DNA of 32,580 nucleotides from Streptomyces sp. RP5T (lineage in GTDB: Bacteria; Actinomycetota; Actinomycetes; Streptomycetales; Streptomycetaceae), in assembly GCF_003933965.1 (NCBI RefSeq), contig NZ_RSAJ01000029.1:1-32580 (forward strand), in the 5' to 3' direction. A program made the translations under genes and the position numbers. Every line of letters starts with the position of its first letter. Position 1 is the stretch's first letter. Positions 1-7,719 of the stretch are shown here, in pieces. The notes under the pieces are model-generated. The model ran no database searches, was not told where the DNA came from, and was given only the letters and a program-made list of their open reading frames with translations.

Positions 1-180
1 GCCCAGCAGTTGCTGGTCGCCCGCATGGTCGCCGAGGGCGCCACCAACCGTGAGATCGCCGCCCGCCTGGCACTCAGCCCCCGCACGATCGACCACCATC
101 TGCGGGGCGTCTTCACCCGGTTGGGCATCCGCTCGCGGATCGACCTGGTGCGGCTCATCGCGGACAGCGAGGTGCCCTAG
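1..180 (+). CDS. LuxR-family regulator, C-terminal HTH (partial)
   Basis: The window opens inside a gene; the last 59 codons are visible and end in TAG. They encode a LuxR/FixJ-type DNA-binding domain: a VAEGATNREIAARL segment, then LSPRTIDHHLRGVFTRLGI (the recognition helix region) and RSRIDLVRLI, the usual close of this fold. The domain binds promoter DNA as a dimer. The N-terminal sensor (receiver, LAL-type ATPase or other) lies outside the window, so the subclass is unknown. The gene converges on the biotin operon (51 bp between stop codons). Its location beside bio genes does not by itself make it a biotin regulator. Confidence 0.9.
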   Translation, partial: AQQLLVARMVAEGATNREIAARLALSPRTIDHHLRGVFTRLGIRSRIDLVRLIADSEVP

Positions 181-210
181 AGGTCTTCCGGAGCGCGTGG
201 CGAACTTACG

Positions 211-245
211 GCGAGGCGTCCCCGGGGTCCCTCAAGGCGCCTCGC
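211..245. terminator. Hairpin between convergent luxR and bioD
   Basis: A perfect 8-bp inverted repeat (GCGAGGCG at 211-218, CGCCTCGC at 238-245) surrounds a 19-nt loop. It lies between the luxR stop and the end of bioD, and its right arm falls inside the last bioD codons. There is no U-tract. This is a plausible bidirectional terminator of the U-less kind common in Streptomyces; termination is inferred from position and symmetry only. Confidence 0.4.
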
Positions 246-948
246 GCAAGCCGAACGCCTCCGCGTCCCACGTCCCGTCCAGTCGCGGAGCCAGCCAACC
301 CGGCGCCGCGGCGCGGAAGTCGACGGGCGCGAGCCCGCCCGCTCCAGCGGGCAGGGCGCCCAGCAGCGGGGCCCCGGACACGTCCGGCAGGTCGGCGAGG
401 TTGCAACGCGAGGCGAGGTCGGGGGAGTCGGGCCAGCTGCCGATCACCACACCTGCCAAGTCCAGTCCACGGCGGCTGAGTTCACGGGCCGTCAGGTCGG
501 TTGTGTTCAGCGTGCCCAGGCCCGCCGACACCACGACCAGGACCGGCGCCCGCAGCAGCGCCGCCGCGTCGGCGAGGGTCCCGCCCTCGTCGTCGAAGCG
601 GACGAGCAGTCCGCCCGCCCCCTCCACCAGCACCAGATCGTGCTCGGTGGCCAGCTTGGCGGCGGCATCCGCGACCTCGGCGGGACGCACCGGCCGCAGA
701 CCGGCCCGTCGCGCGGCCGTCGCCGGGGCCAACGGCTCGGGAAAGCGGGCGAGTTCGGCCTTCGTCACGGCGCCCGCGAGCCGCGCCACCTCGTCGGCGT
801 CCCCGGGCTCGTCCGGCCGTACGCCGGTCTGCGCGGCCTTCAGGACGGCGACCGTCCGTCCGGCGGCGAGCGCGGCGGCGGCGACGGCGGCCGTGGTGAC
901 CGTCTTGCCGACCTCCGTGCCCGTCCCCGTGATCACCAGTACCGGCAT
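232..948 (-). CDS. bioD: ATP-dependent dethiobiotin synthetase BioD
   Basis: This 238-aa cytoplasmic enzyme closes the ureido ring of dethiobiotin from 7,8-diaminopelargonate, CO2 and ATP, the penultimate step of biotin synthesis. The start MPVLVITGTGTEVGKT carries the P-loop (GTGTEVGKT) at residues 7-15. VEGAGGLLVRF near residue 105 matches the conserved EGAGG motif, and LLGALPAG lies near the C-terminus. Length fits the family (about 220-240 aa). The ATG at 948 is chosen because a GGAGAGGG ribosome site precedes it and the P-loop follows directly; a longer frame upstream only reads into bioA. The bioA stop lies 1 bp upstream, so this is the last gene of bioB-bioA-bioD and probably translationally coupled. 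Confidence 0.97.
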   Translation of the reverse strand: MPVLVITGTGTEVGKTVTTAAVAAAALAAGRTVAVLKAAQTGVRPDEPGDADEVARLAGAVTKAELARFPEPLAPATAARRAGLRPVRPAEVADAAAKLATEHDLVLVEGAGGLLVRFDDEGGTLADAAALLRAPVLVVVSAGLGTLNTTDLTARELSRRGLDLAGVVIGSWPDSPDLASRCNLADLPDVSGAPLLGALPAGAGGLAPVDFRAAAPGWLAPRLDGTWDAEAFGLREAP

Positions 949-949
949 C

Positions 950-2236
950 TCAACCCTCTCCCGCCGCCGCGCACACCGCGCGCGCGATCCGTGCCACGTC
1001 CTCGTCACCCGTGACGTACGGCGGCATCGTGTAGACGAGGTCGCGGAACGGCCGCAGCCACACGCCCTCGCGCACGGCGGCCTGTGTCGCGGCCCTCATG
1101 TCGACCTCGTGGTCCAGCTGCACGACCCCGATGGCGCCGAGCACCCGTACGTCCTTCACCCCCAGCAGCCCGCGGGCGGTCTCCAGCCCCTCGCGCAGCC
1201 CCGCCTCGATCCGCTTGACCTCGGCGAGCCAGTCCTGCCCGAGCAGCAGTCCGATCGACGCGCAGGCGACGGAGGCGGCGAGCGGGTTGCCCATGAAGGT
1301 GGGGCCGTGGGCCAGCACCGGCACCTCGCCCCGCGAGATCCCCTCGGCCACCCGAGGTGTGCACAGGGTCGCCGCCATCGTCAGATAGCCGCCGGTCAGC
1401 GCCTTGCCCACGCACATCACGTCCGGCGTCACCGCCGCGTGCCCCGCCGCGAACAGGGCGCCCGTACGGCCGAACCCGGTCGCGATCTCGTCGAACACCA
1501 GCAGCACGTCGTGCGCGTCGCACGCCTCGCGCAGCACCCGCAGATACGCGGGGGAGTGGAAGCGCATCCCGCCCGCGCCCTGCACCACCGGCTCCACGAT
1601 CACCGCGGCCAGCTCGTCCGCGTGCCGCCCGATCGCCGCGCGCAGCTGTTCGGCGTACGACTCCTCGAACTCGGCCGGGGGCGCGTCCACGAACACCTGG
1701 CGGGGCAGGACTCCCGACCACAGCTCGTGCATCCCGCCCTCGGGGTCGCACACCGACATGGGCTGCCAGGTGTCGCCGTGGTAGCCGCCGCGCCAGGTCA
1801 GCAGCCGCTGCTTGCCCGCGCGGCCCAGCGAACGCCAGTACTGCAGGCACATCTTCACCGCGACCTCGACCGACACCGACCCCGAGTCGGCCAGGAAGAC
1901 GTGCTCAAGGCCGTCGGGAGACATGTCGACAAGGAGCTTCGCGAGCCGGACGGCGGGCTCGTGGGTGAGCCCGCCGAACATCACATGGCTCATCCGTCCG
2001 AGCTGCTCGCGCGCGGCCTCGTTCAGCACCGGGTGGTTGTAGCCGTGGATCGCCGACCACCAGGAGGACATGCCGTCCACCAGCTCCGGGCCCTCGGCGA
2101 GCCGCAGCCGCACCCCGCTCGCCGACTCCACGACGAGCGGGTCGACCCGGCCGGGCATCGGACCGTACGGATGCCACACGTGCCGCCGGTCGAGCGCCAG
2201 CAGCTCCGGCACAGGCAGGCCGGGCAGATCACGCAT
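950..2236 (-). CDS. bioA: Adenosylmethionine-8-amino-7-oxononanoate aminotransferase BioA
   Basis: This 428-aa PLP enzyme transfers an amino group from S-adenosylmethionine to KAPA to give 7,8-diaminopelargonate. It is a class-III aminotransferase: [10 protein letters not shown] near the start is the typical BioA opening, then the substrate-side [22 protein letters not shown], the PLP-binding [42 protein letters not shown] with the cofactor Asp, and the Schiff-base lysine in [23 protein letters not shown] follows. The ATG at 2236 lies inside the 3' end of bioB, an 8-bp overlap implying translational coupling; upstream in-frame codons belong to the bioB shadow frame. Length and all motifs are intact. 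Confidence 0.97.
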   Translation of the reverse strand: MRDLPGLPVPELLALDRRHVWHPYGPMPGRVDPLVVESASGVRLRLAEGPELVDGMSSWWSAIHGYNHPVLNEAAREQLGRMSHVMFGGLTHEPAVRLAKLLVDMSPDGLEHVFLADSGSVSVEVAVKMCLQYWRSLGRAGKQRLLTWRGGYHGDTWQPMSVCDPEGGMHELWSGVLPRQVFVDAPPAEFEESYAEQLRAAIGRHADELAAVIVEPVVQGAGGMRFHSPAYLRVLREACDAHDVLLVFDEIATGFGRTGALFAAGHAAVTPDVMCVGKALTGGYLTMAATLCTPRVAEGISRGEVPVLAHGPTFMGNPLAASVACASIGLLLGQDWLAEVKRIEAGLREGLETARGLLGVKDVRVLGAIGVVQLDHEVDMRAATQAAVREGVWLRPFRDLVYTMPPYVTGDEDVARIARAVCAAAGEG

Positions 2237-3425
2237 TGGGCGCGAGGTCCGTTCCGGCGCCCCGGCGGCGTACGGCGACGAGATCGGTCCGCGCCTTGTC
2301 GGCGGAGGTGGCCGCGACCGTCGTACCGCAGACCCCGCCACCCTCGTGCGACCCGCAGCCGCCACCCTCGTGCGAGCCGCACCCGGCACTCTCGTGCGAG
2401 CCGCAGCCGCCCCCTGCCGCCGCGCGGTGCTCGGGGAGCGTCACCTCGCCGGTGCCCTCCACCTCGAAGCCGGCGTCCGCGATCATCTCCAGGTCGGCCT
2501 TGCCGGCCTGGCCCTCGGTGGTGAGGTAGTCGCCGAGGAAGATCGAGTTGGCCAGGTGCAGGGCCAGGGGCTGCATGGTGCGCAGATGGACCTCGCGGCC
2601 GCCCGCGATGCGGACCTCCACGTCCGGGCAGACGAACCGCACCATCGCCAGGATGCGCAGACAGCGCTGCGGGGTGAGGTTCCACTCCTTGGCGAGCGGG
2701 GTGCCCTCGACCGGGATCAGGAAGTTGACCGGGACCGAGTCGGGGTCCAGCTCGCGCAGCGAGTAGACGACGTCGACCAGGTCCTCGTCGCTCTCGCCCA
2801 TACCCGCGATCAGACCCGAGCAGGCGGACAGACCGGCCGCGTGCGCCTTGTTCACGGTGTCGACCCGGTCGGCGTAGGTGTGCGTGGTCGTGATGTCGCC
2901 GTAGGTCGACTCGGAGGTGTTCAGGTTGTGGTTGTAGGCGTCCGCGCCGGCCTCGCGCAGCCGCTCGGCCTGGCCGTCGGAGAGCAGACCGAGACAGGCG
3001 CACACCTCGACGCCCTCGTTCTGCTCCTTGATCGCCTTGATGGTGCCCGCGACCCGCTCCACGTCACGGTCGGTCGGACCGCGTCCGCTGGCCACCAGGC
3101 AGACCCGCTTGGCGCCTCCCGCCAGACCGGCGGCCGCGGCCTGGGAGGCCTGGTCGGGCTTGAGCCAGGTGTACTTCAGGATGCCGGTGTCGGCGCCGAG
3201 CCGCTGGGAGCAGTAGGAGCAGTCCTCGGGGCACAGTCCGGACTTCAGGTTGACGAGATAGTTGAGTTTCACCCGCCGTCCGAACCAGTGCCGGCGCACC
3301 TTTCCGGCCGCGGCCACCACGTCGAGCAGGTCGTCGTCGGAGGTGGCCAGCACGGCCAGCGCCTCCTCGCGGGTCGGCAGCTCGCGCCGAAGCCCCTTGT
3401 CCACCAGCGTGTTCAGCAGGTCCAT
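2229..3425 (-). CDS. bioB: Biotin synthase BioB with Cys/His-rich C-terminal tail
   Basis: This 398-aa radical SAM enzyme inserts sulfur into dethiobiotin, the last step of the pathway. The [4Fe-4S] SAM cluster motif [10 protein letters not shown] is near residue 70. Auxiliary-cluster ligands appear in [16 protein letters not shown] and the Arg of [16 protein letters not shown] and [11 protein letters not shown] are typical family motifs. The family core normally runs about 320-350 residues. Here it is followed by some 65 extra residues with three GCGSHE[S/G][A/G] units and then GVCGTT. The ATG at 3425 is preceded by an intergenic promoter region. bioB heads the bioB-bioA-bioD operon and overlaps bioA by 8 bp. 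Core function is certain; the role of the tail is unknown (see findings). Confidence 0.97.
   Translation of the reverse strand: MDLLNTLVDKGLRRELPTREEALAVLATSDDDLLDVVAAAGKVRRHWFGRRVKLNYLVNLKSGLCPEDCSYCSQRLGADTGILKYTWLKPDQASQAAAAGLAGGAKRVCLVASGRGPTDRDVERVAGTIKAIKEQNEGVEVCACLGLLSDGQAERLREAGADAYNHNLNTSESTYGDITTTHTYADRVDTVNKAHAAGLSACSGLIAGMGESDEDLVDVVYSLRELDPDSVPVNFLIPVEGTPLAKEWNLTPQRCLRILAMVRFVCPDVEVRIAGGREVHLRTMQPLALHLANSIFLGDYLTTEGQAGKADLEMIADAGFEVEGTGEVTLPEHRAAAGGGCGSHESAGCGSHEGGGCGSHEGGGVCGTTVAATSADKARTDLVAVRRRGAGTDLAPNA
2337..2408 (-). repeat. bioB: Three in-frame 24-bp tandem repeats in bioB
   Basis: Three consecutive 24-bp units (2385-2408, 2361-2384, 2337-2360 in reading order) each encode GCGSHE plus two small residues. 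They differ by only a few bases, so the array is recent or kept homogeneous. Each unit supplies one Cys and one His, and a fourth Cys (GVCGTT) follows. A tandem array of this kind is expected to vary in copy number between strains. Confidence 0.9.
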
Positions 3426-3461
3426 GAGAGCCGATCCTGTCCTACGGACCCGCCCCGGGCC

Positions 3462-3490
3462 AAGGTAGGGATCGCACAACACACCCGCAA
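3462..3490 (-). promoter_or_regulatory. Predicted bioBAD promoter
   Basis: On the minus strand TTGCGG (3485-3490) and TACCTT (3462-3467) are separated by exactly 17 nt, a good match to the Streptomyces housekeeping sigma (HrdB) consensus. The start would fall near 3455, giving a leader of about 30 nt before the bioB ATG. No comparably spaced pair was found for bioF, although TAGGGT at 3535-3540 could be its -10. Prediction by consensus only. Confidence 0.55.
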
Positions 3491-3494
3491 CGAC

Positions 3495-3512
3495 GTGTGG
3501 GTATTGCCACAC
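3495..3512. promoter_or_regulatory. Inverted repeat between bioB and bioF, candidate operator
   Basis: GTGTGG (3495-3500) and CCACAC (3507-3512) form a perfect 6-bp inverted repeat around GTATTG. It lies 4 bp upstream of the predicted bioB -35 and about 22 bp upstream of a possible bioF -10, so one bound dimer could act on both divergent promoters. It does not resemble the BioQ half-sites I know (TGAAC-N3-GTTAC) or the BirA and BioR boxes. Symmetry and position are seen; regulatory function is inferred. Confidence 0.45.
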
Positions 3513-3573
3513 CGTGGGTAGCGTTTGCTGCCGCTAGGGTCTGTCCGTTGTCTACAAAAGCCCCGGAGGACCC

Positions 3574-4701
3574 ATGGCGTTCGGCTGGATCGACGAGCAG
3601 GCGGCGGCGCGCCGGCGGGCCGGGCTCGTACGGACCCTGCGGCCGCGTCCGGCCGACTCGCCGCTGCTCGATCTCGCGAGCAACGACTACCTGGGGCTCG
3701 CCCGTCATCCCGAGGTCGTGGCGGGCGCCGCGGCGGCCGCGCGGACCTGGGGCGCGGGCGCGACCGGGTCCCGGCTCGTCACCGGCACCACCGAGCTGCA
3801 CACCGAACTCGAACGCGAACTGGCCGACTTCTGCGGCTTCGAGGCGGCGCTCGTCTTCTCCTCCGGGTACGCGGCCAACCTGGCCGCCGTCACCGCGCTC
3901 GCGCCGCACGGCTCGCTGATCGTCTCCGACGCCGGCAACCACGCCTCGCTCATCGACGGCTGCCGGCTGGCCCGCGGCACGACCCAGGTCGTCGCGCACG
4001 CCGACCCGGACGCGCTCCGCAAGGCACTGGGCACGCATGAAGGCCCCGCGGTCGCCGTGTCCGACACCGTCTTCTCGGTCGACGGCGACGCGGCGCCCCT
4101 GGCCGGTCTCGCCGGGGCATGCCGGGAGCACGGCGCGGGCCTGGTCGTCGACGACGCCCACGGCCTGGGCGTGCTCGGCGCCGGCGGCCGCGGTGCCCCG
4201 CACGCGGCGGGACTCGCGGGCGCCGACGACGTGGTCGCCACGGTCACGCTGTCCAAGTCGCTCGGCAGCCAGGGCGGTGCCGTCCTCGGCCCCGCACGGG
4301 TCGTCGAACACCTGGTCAACGCGGCACGGACGTTCATCTTCGACACCGGCCTCGCCCCCGCCGCGGCGGGAGCCGCCCTCGCGGCCCTGCGGCTGCTCGG
4401 CCGTGAGCCCGAGCGGGCCGCCCGCGCGCGCGAGGTGGCGACCGGACTGCACGCACGCCTGACCGCCGCGGGTCTGGAAGCGGTACGTCCCGACGCCGCG
4501 GTGGTCTCGGTGCGCGCGCCCTCCCCGGAGGAGGCCGTGCAGTGGGCGGCCGACTGCCGTGCCGCCGGGCTCCTGGTGGGCTGTTTCCGGCCCCCGTCGG
4601 TGCCCGACGGCATCTCACGGCTCAGGCTGACCGCCCGCGCGGACCTCTCCGAGGAGCAGATCGAACGCGCTGTACTGGTGATCTGCGGAACACGACCATG
4701 A
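3574..4701 (+). CDS. bioF: 8-amino-7-oxononanoate synthase BioF
   Basis: This 375-aa PLP enzyme condenses pimeloyl-ACP (or -CoA) with L-alanine to give 8-amino-7-oxononanoate, the first committed step of biotin ring assembly. It belongs to the alpha-oxoamine synthases: ASNDYLGLARHPEV near residue 35, GAGATGSRLVTGTTELHTEL, VDDAHGLGVLG (cofactor Asp and His), and the Schiff-base lysine in VTLSKSLGSQGG. The C-terminus has the usual GCFRPPSVPDGISRLRLT. The ATG at 3574 has a GGAGGA site at 3565-3570, four bases upstream. bioF is divergent from bioBAD, so all four late biotin genes are here; no bioC/bioH/bioI-type pimelate gene is visible in the window. Length is normal. Confidence 0.97.
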   Translation: MAFGWIDEQAAARRRAGLVRTLRPRPADSPLLDLASNDYLGLARHPEVVAGAAAAARTWGAGATGSRLVTGTTELHTELERELADFCGFEAALVFSSGYAANLAAVTALAPHGSLIVSDAGNHASLIDGCRLARGTTQVVAHADPDALRKALGTHEGPAVAVSDTVFSVDGDAAPLAGLAGACREHGAGLVVDDAHGLGVLGAGGRGAPHAAGLAGADDVVATVTLSKSLGSQGGAVLGPARVVEHLVNAARTFIFDTGLAPAAAGAALAALRLLGREPERAARAREVATGLHARLTAAGLEAVRPDAAVVSVRAPSPEEAVQWAADCRAAGLLVGCFRPPSVPDGISRLRLTARADLSEEQIERAVLVICGTRP

Positions 4702-4740
4702 GTCGGCGTGACACGGCCGTGCGCCGGATGACTGAAACGG

Positions 4741-4962
4741 TCAGAACGCGCGGGTGAAGCCCGCCCAGCTCTCGGGGGAGAAGAGCAGCGCGGGTCCGTG
4801 CGGGTCCTTGGAGTCGCGTACGGCGAGCAGCCCGGCCCATGGCCCGGCCGACGGCCTCGCCGTCTCGACGCAGTTGTTCGCTCCGGTGCTGTAGCTGCTG
4901 CGCAGCCAGCGCACTTCGATCAGTTCCGTACTGGGGGTTACGTTCCGAGGCAGTGCAGACAT
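4741..4962 (-). CDS. DUF397 domain small protein
   Basis: This 73-aa protein fits DUF397: VRWLRSSYSTGANNCVETA near residue 17 (the typical WxKSSYS...GxxCVEVA), then VRDSKDPHGPALLFSPESWAGFTRAF, the family's usual ending. DUF397 proteins are small partners encoded next to WhiJ-type HTH regulators in actinomycetes; WhiJ-linked members influence development. Biochemical function is unknown. The ATG at 4962 has an AAGGAGG site that overlaps the stop codon of the upstream HTH gene, so the two are almost certainly co-translated. It converges on bioF. Confidence 0.92.
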   Translation of the reverse strand: MSALPRNVTPSTELIEVRWLRSSYSTGANNCVETARPSAGPWAGLLAVRDSKDPHGPALLFSPESWAGFTRAF

Positions 4963-4971
4963 GGTGCCTCC

Positions 4972-5832
4972 TTACGCGCCGTCACCTGTCCCGGCGAGGT
5001 AATCCAACGAGTCCTCGGGCGAAAGGGCGTGCATCTGAAGGGTGTTGAAGGCCTCCGTGTAGGCCTGGAGGTCTTCTTTCCGTTCGAGATAGAGGCTACT
5101 CGTCAAGTGGTCGAGAACAACCACATCCAGATCAGAAGTGCGCGAGAATGAGAAGATTACGAAAGGCCCGGTGATGCCCACATGGGCCCCGGCAGTGAAC
5201 GGCAGTACCTGCAGTCGCACTTGAGGCAGCCGCGCCGCCTCCAGGAGCCGCTCCCGCTGCCGGGACATCACCTCGGGTCCGCCGACCTCCCGCCGCAGCA
5301 CCGCCTCGTCCAGGACGGCGCTGAACTCCAGGGGCGGCTGCGCGCGCAGGATGTCCTGCCGGGCCAGCCGGACCTCGACCAGCGCGTCGAGGCGTTCGTC
5401 ATCGAGGCCCTCCACCGCGGCCCGGGTCACCGCGCGGGCGTACTCGCGCGTCTGCAACAGCCCCGGCACGACCGAGGTCTCCAGGGTCCGCATCGCGCTC
5501 GCCTGGGACTCCAGACTGATGAAGTCCCGGTACGTCGGCGGCAGCACACCCCGGTACGCGTGCCACCAGTGGTGCCGGCCGCCGCCCTCGTCGGAGCCCG
5601 CCAATACCAGCAGCAGCTCCCGCAGATCCGCGTCCCCCACGCGGTAGGCGTCGAGAAGTAACCGCACATCGGCCGGTTTCACCCCGCTGGCACCGGTCTC
5701 GATGCGGCTCACCTTCGACTGGTGCCAGCCCACGAGCCGGGCCGCCTCACCGCTGGTGAGCCCCGCACCCGCGCGCAACGCACGCAGTTCGGCGCCCAGT
5801 TTCCGCCGGCGCACCGCGGGGCCGTGCTGCAT
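4972..5832 (-). CDS. WhiJ-like XRE-family regulator (HTH + DUF5753)
   Basis: This 286-aa DNA-binding protein has an N-terminal XRE/lambda-repressor-type HTH (about residues 10-66: LGAELRALRAGAGLTSGEAA, WHQSKVSRIETG) and a DUF5753 C-terminal domain (about 95-275: SLESQASAMRTLETSVVPGLLQT, VRLARQDIL, FSAVLDEAVLRREVGG, RLQVLPF). This architecture is the WhiJ family, of which Streptomyces carry many copies, usually beside a DUF397 gene and an AbaA-like ATPase, as here. It likely regulates the divergent promoter region to its right and its own operon. The stop TAA is rare for this G+C content. The 3' third (about 5030-5160) is visibly lower in G+C than the rest of the window. Confidence 0.93.
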   Translation of the reverse strand: MQHGPAVRRRKLGAELRALRAGAGLTSGEAARLVGWHQSKVSRIETGASGVKPADVRLLLDAYRVGDADLRELLLVLAGSDEGGGRHHWWHAYRGVLPPTYRDFISLESQASAMRTLETSVVPGLLQTREYARAVTRAAVEGLDDERLDALVEVRLARQDILRAQPPLEFSAVLDEAVLRREVGGPEVMSRQRERLLEAARLPQVRLQVLPFTAGAHVGITGPFVIFSFSRTSDLDVVVLDHLTSSLYLERKEDLQAYTEAFNTLQMHALSPEDSLDYLAGTGDGA

Positions 5833-6045
5833 GCGCTCCTCCTTACGCCTTATGCGCCACCCAAATACGGTCTCGCGTCGCAGAGTTCACCGCTTCGAGC
5901 GACAGATATATGCACTTCTTGGTGGATCGGCACCCGTCACAGCCTCCGTAATGGCACTCTGGCGATGAACCACCAGTCCGGGACCGTACTCGAACCATCC
6001 GCACCGTGTCGGACTCCGGTCCCGTGGGAAAGGGACGACGTCGCC

Positions 6046-6543
6046 ATGGCAGACCACCTGGAAGCATCCGTCACTCTGCCGAGCGAACCCGCCTCGGTCT
6101 CCGCGGCCCGCACCTACGTCCTGAGCACACTCGCGGAGTGGGGGCTGCCGCCGACCGCGGACATCGCCGAGAGCGTCCGGCTCATCGTCTCCGAACTCAC
6201 CACCAACGCCGTACAGCACACCTTCGGTCAGTCACCCACCTTCACGGTGGACATCGAGCTGGACCGTGACGAACACCTGCGCATCGGGGTCACCGACAGC
6301 CACCCCCGCTTCCCCAAGCGGCTGCCGGCCGCGGTCCAGCAGGACAACGGGCGGGGCATGGTGATCATCCGCTGGCTCGCCGCCGAGTGCGGGGGCAGGC
6401 TGAGAGTCCGGCCCACCCGGGAGGGCGGCAAGACCGTCTCCATCGAACTCCCGTGGACCGTACCGGCGCAGCCGGTCACCGCCGCGGGGCAGCAGGAGCC
6501 GTCAGGGACGCGAGGCGTCCCGGGGTCAGCGCAGGCGCGGTGA
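6046..6543 (+). CDS. AbaA/RsbW-like ATP-binding protein
   Basis: A 165-aa single-domain GHKL ATPase of the anti-sigma/serine-kinase type. Visible motifs: the N-box LIVSELTTNAVQHT near residue 50, IGVTDSHPRFP as the G1 region, and DNGRGMVIIRWLA as the G2 region. Such proteins may phosphorylate or sequester partners in sigma-factor partner switching; in the whiJ/abaA-type clusters of Streptomyces the partner is unknown. I chose the ATG at 6046 because AAAGGGA (6029-6035) lies 10 nt upstream and the domain begins directly after it; an in-frame ATG at 5965 would add 27 residues but has no ribosome site. Divergent from the WhiJ-like gene; its 3' end overlaps the next convergent gene by 18 bp. Confidence 0.85.
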   Translation: MADHLEASVTLPSEPASVSAARTYVLSTLAEWGLPPTADIAESVRLIVSELTTNAVQHTFGQSPTFTVDIELDRDEHLRIGVTDSHPRFPKRLPAAVQQDNGRGMVIIRWLAAECGGRLRVRPTREGGKTVSIELPWTVPAQPVTAAGQQEPSGTRGVPGSAQAR

Positions 6544-7128
6544 CGGCTCCCGGGGCGAGGCTCCCGGCCGGGCCGCCGTCCGCGGCCTGATCACCTCGCG
6601 CTCCGTCGGCCGGGGAGCGGGGTGCGAGGCAGCCGCGGTGCGCTCCTCGGCGAGTCCCGCCCGTCGGACCAGAAGGGGAAGCAGCCACCACAGGCCCAGA
6701 CACACCATCAGGGTCGCCGCGCCCGCGGCCAGTCCACCGGCCCGCCCCGTCGTCACGTCCACCACGAGCAGTACCGACCCCGTGAACGCGAGCACCAGTA
6801 CCCCCATGCCCACCGTGGCGAGCCGGGAGGAGACCTGCACGATGCGGGCCTTGGCGCCCCGCTGGAAGAGCGAGCGGTGCAGGGCGGCCGGCGCGGTGAA
6901 GAGGGCCGCCGCGAGCACCGCGAACAGCAGTGTGGTGACGTACGTGGCGCGCTGGAAGGTGTCCAGCGCCGGGAAGCGCTGGGTGAAGGCCAGGGTCAGC
7001 AGGAACGCGAAGAGGATCTGCACCCCGGTCTGGGTGACACGCAGTTCCTGGAGCAGCTCGCCGAAATTGCGGTCGGCGCGCTCCAGCGGCGTCTCGTTGC
7101 GGGCGGTGCACGGGCGGTGGTCGGCCAT
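6526..7128 (-). CDS. DUF6328 family membrane protein
   Basis: A 200-aa protein that fits DUF6328: NETPLERADRNFGELLQELR near the start, then VTQTGVQILFAFLLTLAF, the family signature. Four hydrophobic segments follow at about residues 35-55, 68-85, 105-130 and 135-155, then a basic Pro/Arg-rich cytoplasmic tail of about 45 residues. Function is unknown. The ATG at 7128 has no strong ribosome site; an in-frame GTG at 7161 (11 codons earlier) is possible. The 3' end overlaps the convergent ATPase gene by 18 bp. Confidence 0.75.
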   Translation of the reverse strand: MADHRPCTARNETPLERADRNFGELLQELRVTQTGVQILFAFLLTLAFTQRFPALDTFQRATYVTTLLFAVLAAALFTAPAALHRSLFQRGAKARIVQVSSRLATVGMGVLVLAFTGSVLLVVDVTTGRAGGLAAGAATLMVCLGLWWLLPLLVRRAGLAEERTAAASHPAPRPTEREVIRPRTAARPGASPREPSPRLR

Positions 7129-7222
7129 ACGGGCACGGGTATCCGGCCGAGCCCGTGTCACGCGTCCCGGGAGACCCGGGGGGACGGCGGGAGGTCAGGT
7201 CGCCGCCGTCCCCCCGGGGGCG

Positions 7223-7696
7223 TCACTTGACCCGGCCGTACCAGACGCTCTTCGTCCAGATCTTCTGCAGCCTCACCACGTCCCCGGTCTTCGGGGCGTG
7301 CCAGATCTTTCCCTTCCCGGCGTAGATGCCGACGTGGTAGACGTTCGAACCCGAGTGGAAGAACACCAGGTCGCCGGCCTTACGGCTGCCCGAGCCGATG
7401 TGGCGGGTCTTGTTGTACTGCTGGGCCGCCGTGCGCGGGAGCTTCTTGCCCGCCTTCTTGAACGAGTACAGCGTGAGCCCTGAGCAGTCGAAGCGGCCGG
7501 GCCCGGTGGCGCCGTACTTGTACGGAGAGCCCTTCTTGGAGGCCGCTACCTTGAGCGCCTTCGTCGCCGGCGTCGCGGCGGCGGCGTCGGCTGCGACACC
7601 CGGGACCACGACGGAGCCGCCCACGGCGGCGATGGCGAAGGCCGAGGCCGTACCGGCCCGGACCATCAGCGACGGGACACGATTGAGCGCAGTCAT
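7223..7696 (-). CDS. Secreted NlpC/P60 cell-wall endopeptidase
   Basis: A 157-aa exported peptidoglycan hydrolase that would cut stem peptides, probably after D-Glu. Residues 1-45 form a signal peptide (basic start, hydrophobic FAIAAVGGSVVVPGVA, Ala-rich cleavage region). The rest is a minimal NlpC/P60 domain: catalytic Cys in RFDCSGLTLYSF, His in YHVGIYAG, third polar residue likely His in IWHAPKTGD. No LysM, SH3 or coiled-coil targeting domain is present. The ATG at 7696 has GAAGGG 6 nt upstream; the frame extends further but only into the leader RNA. Transcription is leftward behind a long structured leader resembling a ydaO-type riboswitch, which suggests c-di-AMP control as for other Streptomyces muralytic genes. 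Confidence 0.93.
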   Translation of the reverse strand: MTALNRVPSLMVRAGTASAFAIAAVGGSVVVPGVAADAAAATPATKALKVAASKKGSPYKYGATGPGRFDCSGLTLYSFKKAGKKLPRTAAQQYNKTRHIGSGSRKAGDLVFFHSGSNVYHVGIYAGKGKIWHAPKTGDVVRLQKIWTKSVWYGRVK

Positions 7697-7719
7697 GCGC
7701 AACCCTTCGTCAGCCGCCT

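Noticed and set aside
50..2524. 824-codon plus-strand open frame across the biotin genes
   Set aside because: Antisense shadow of bioD/bioA in high-G+C DNA; composition is Arg/Pro/His-rich with no domain, and the opposite strand encodes complete conserved enzymes.
3426..3573. BioQ or BirA box between bioB and bioF
   Set aside because: No TGAAC-N3-GTTAC or long dyad of BirA type found; only the GTGTGG/CCACAC repeat is present.
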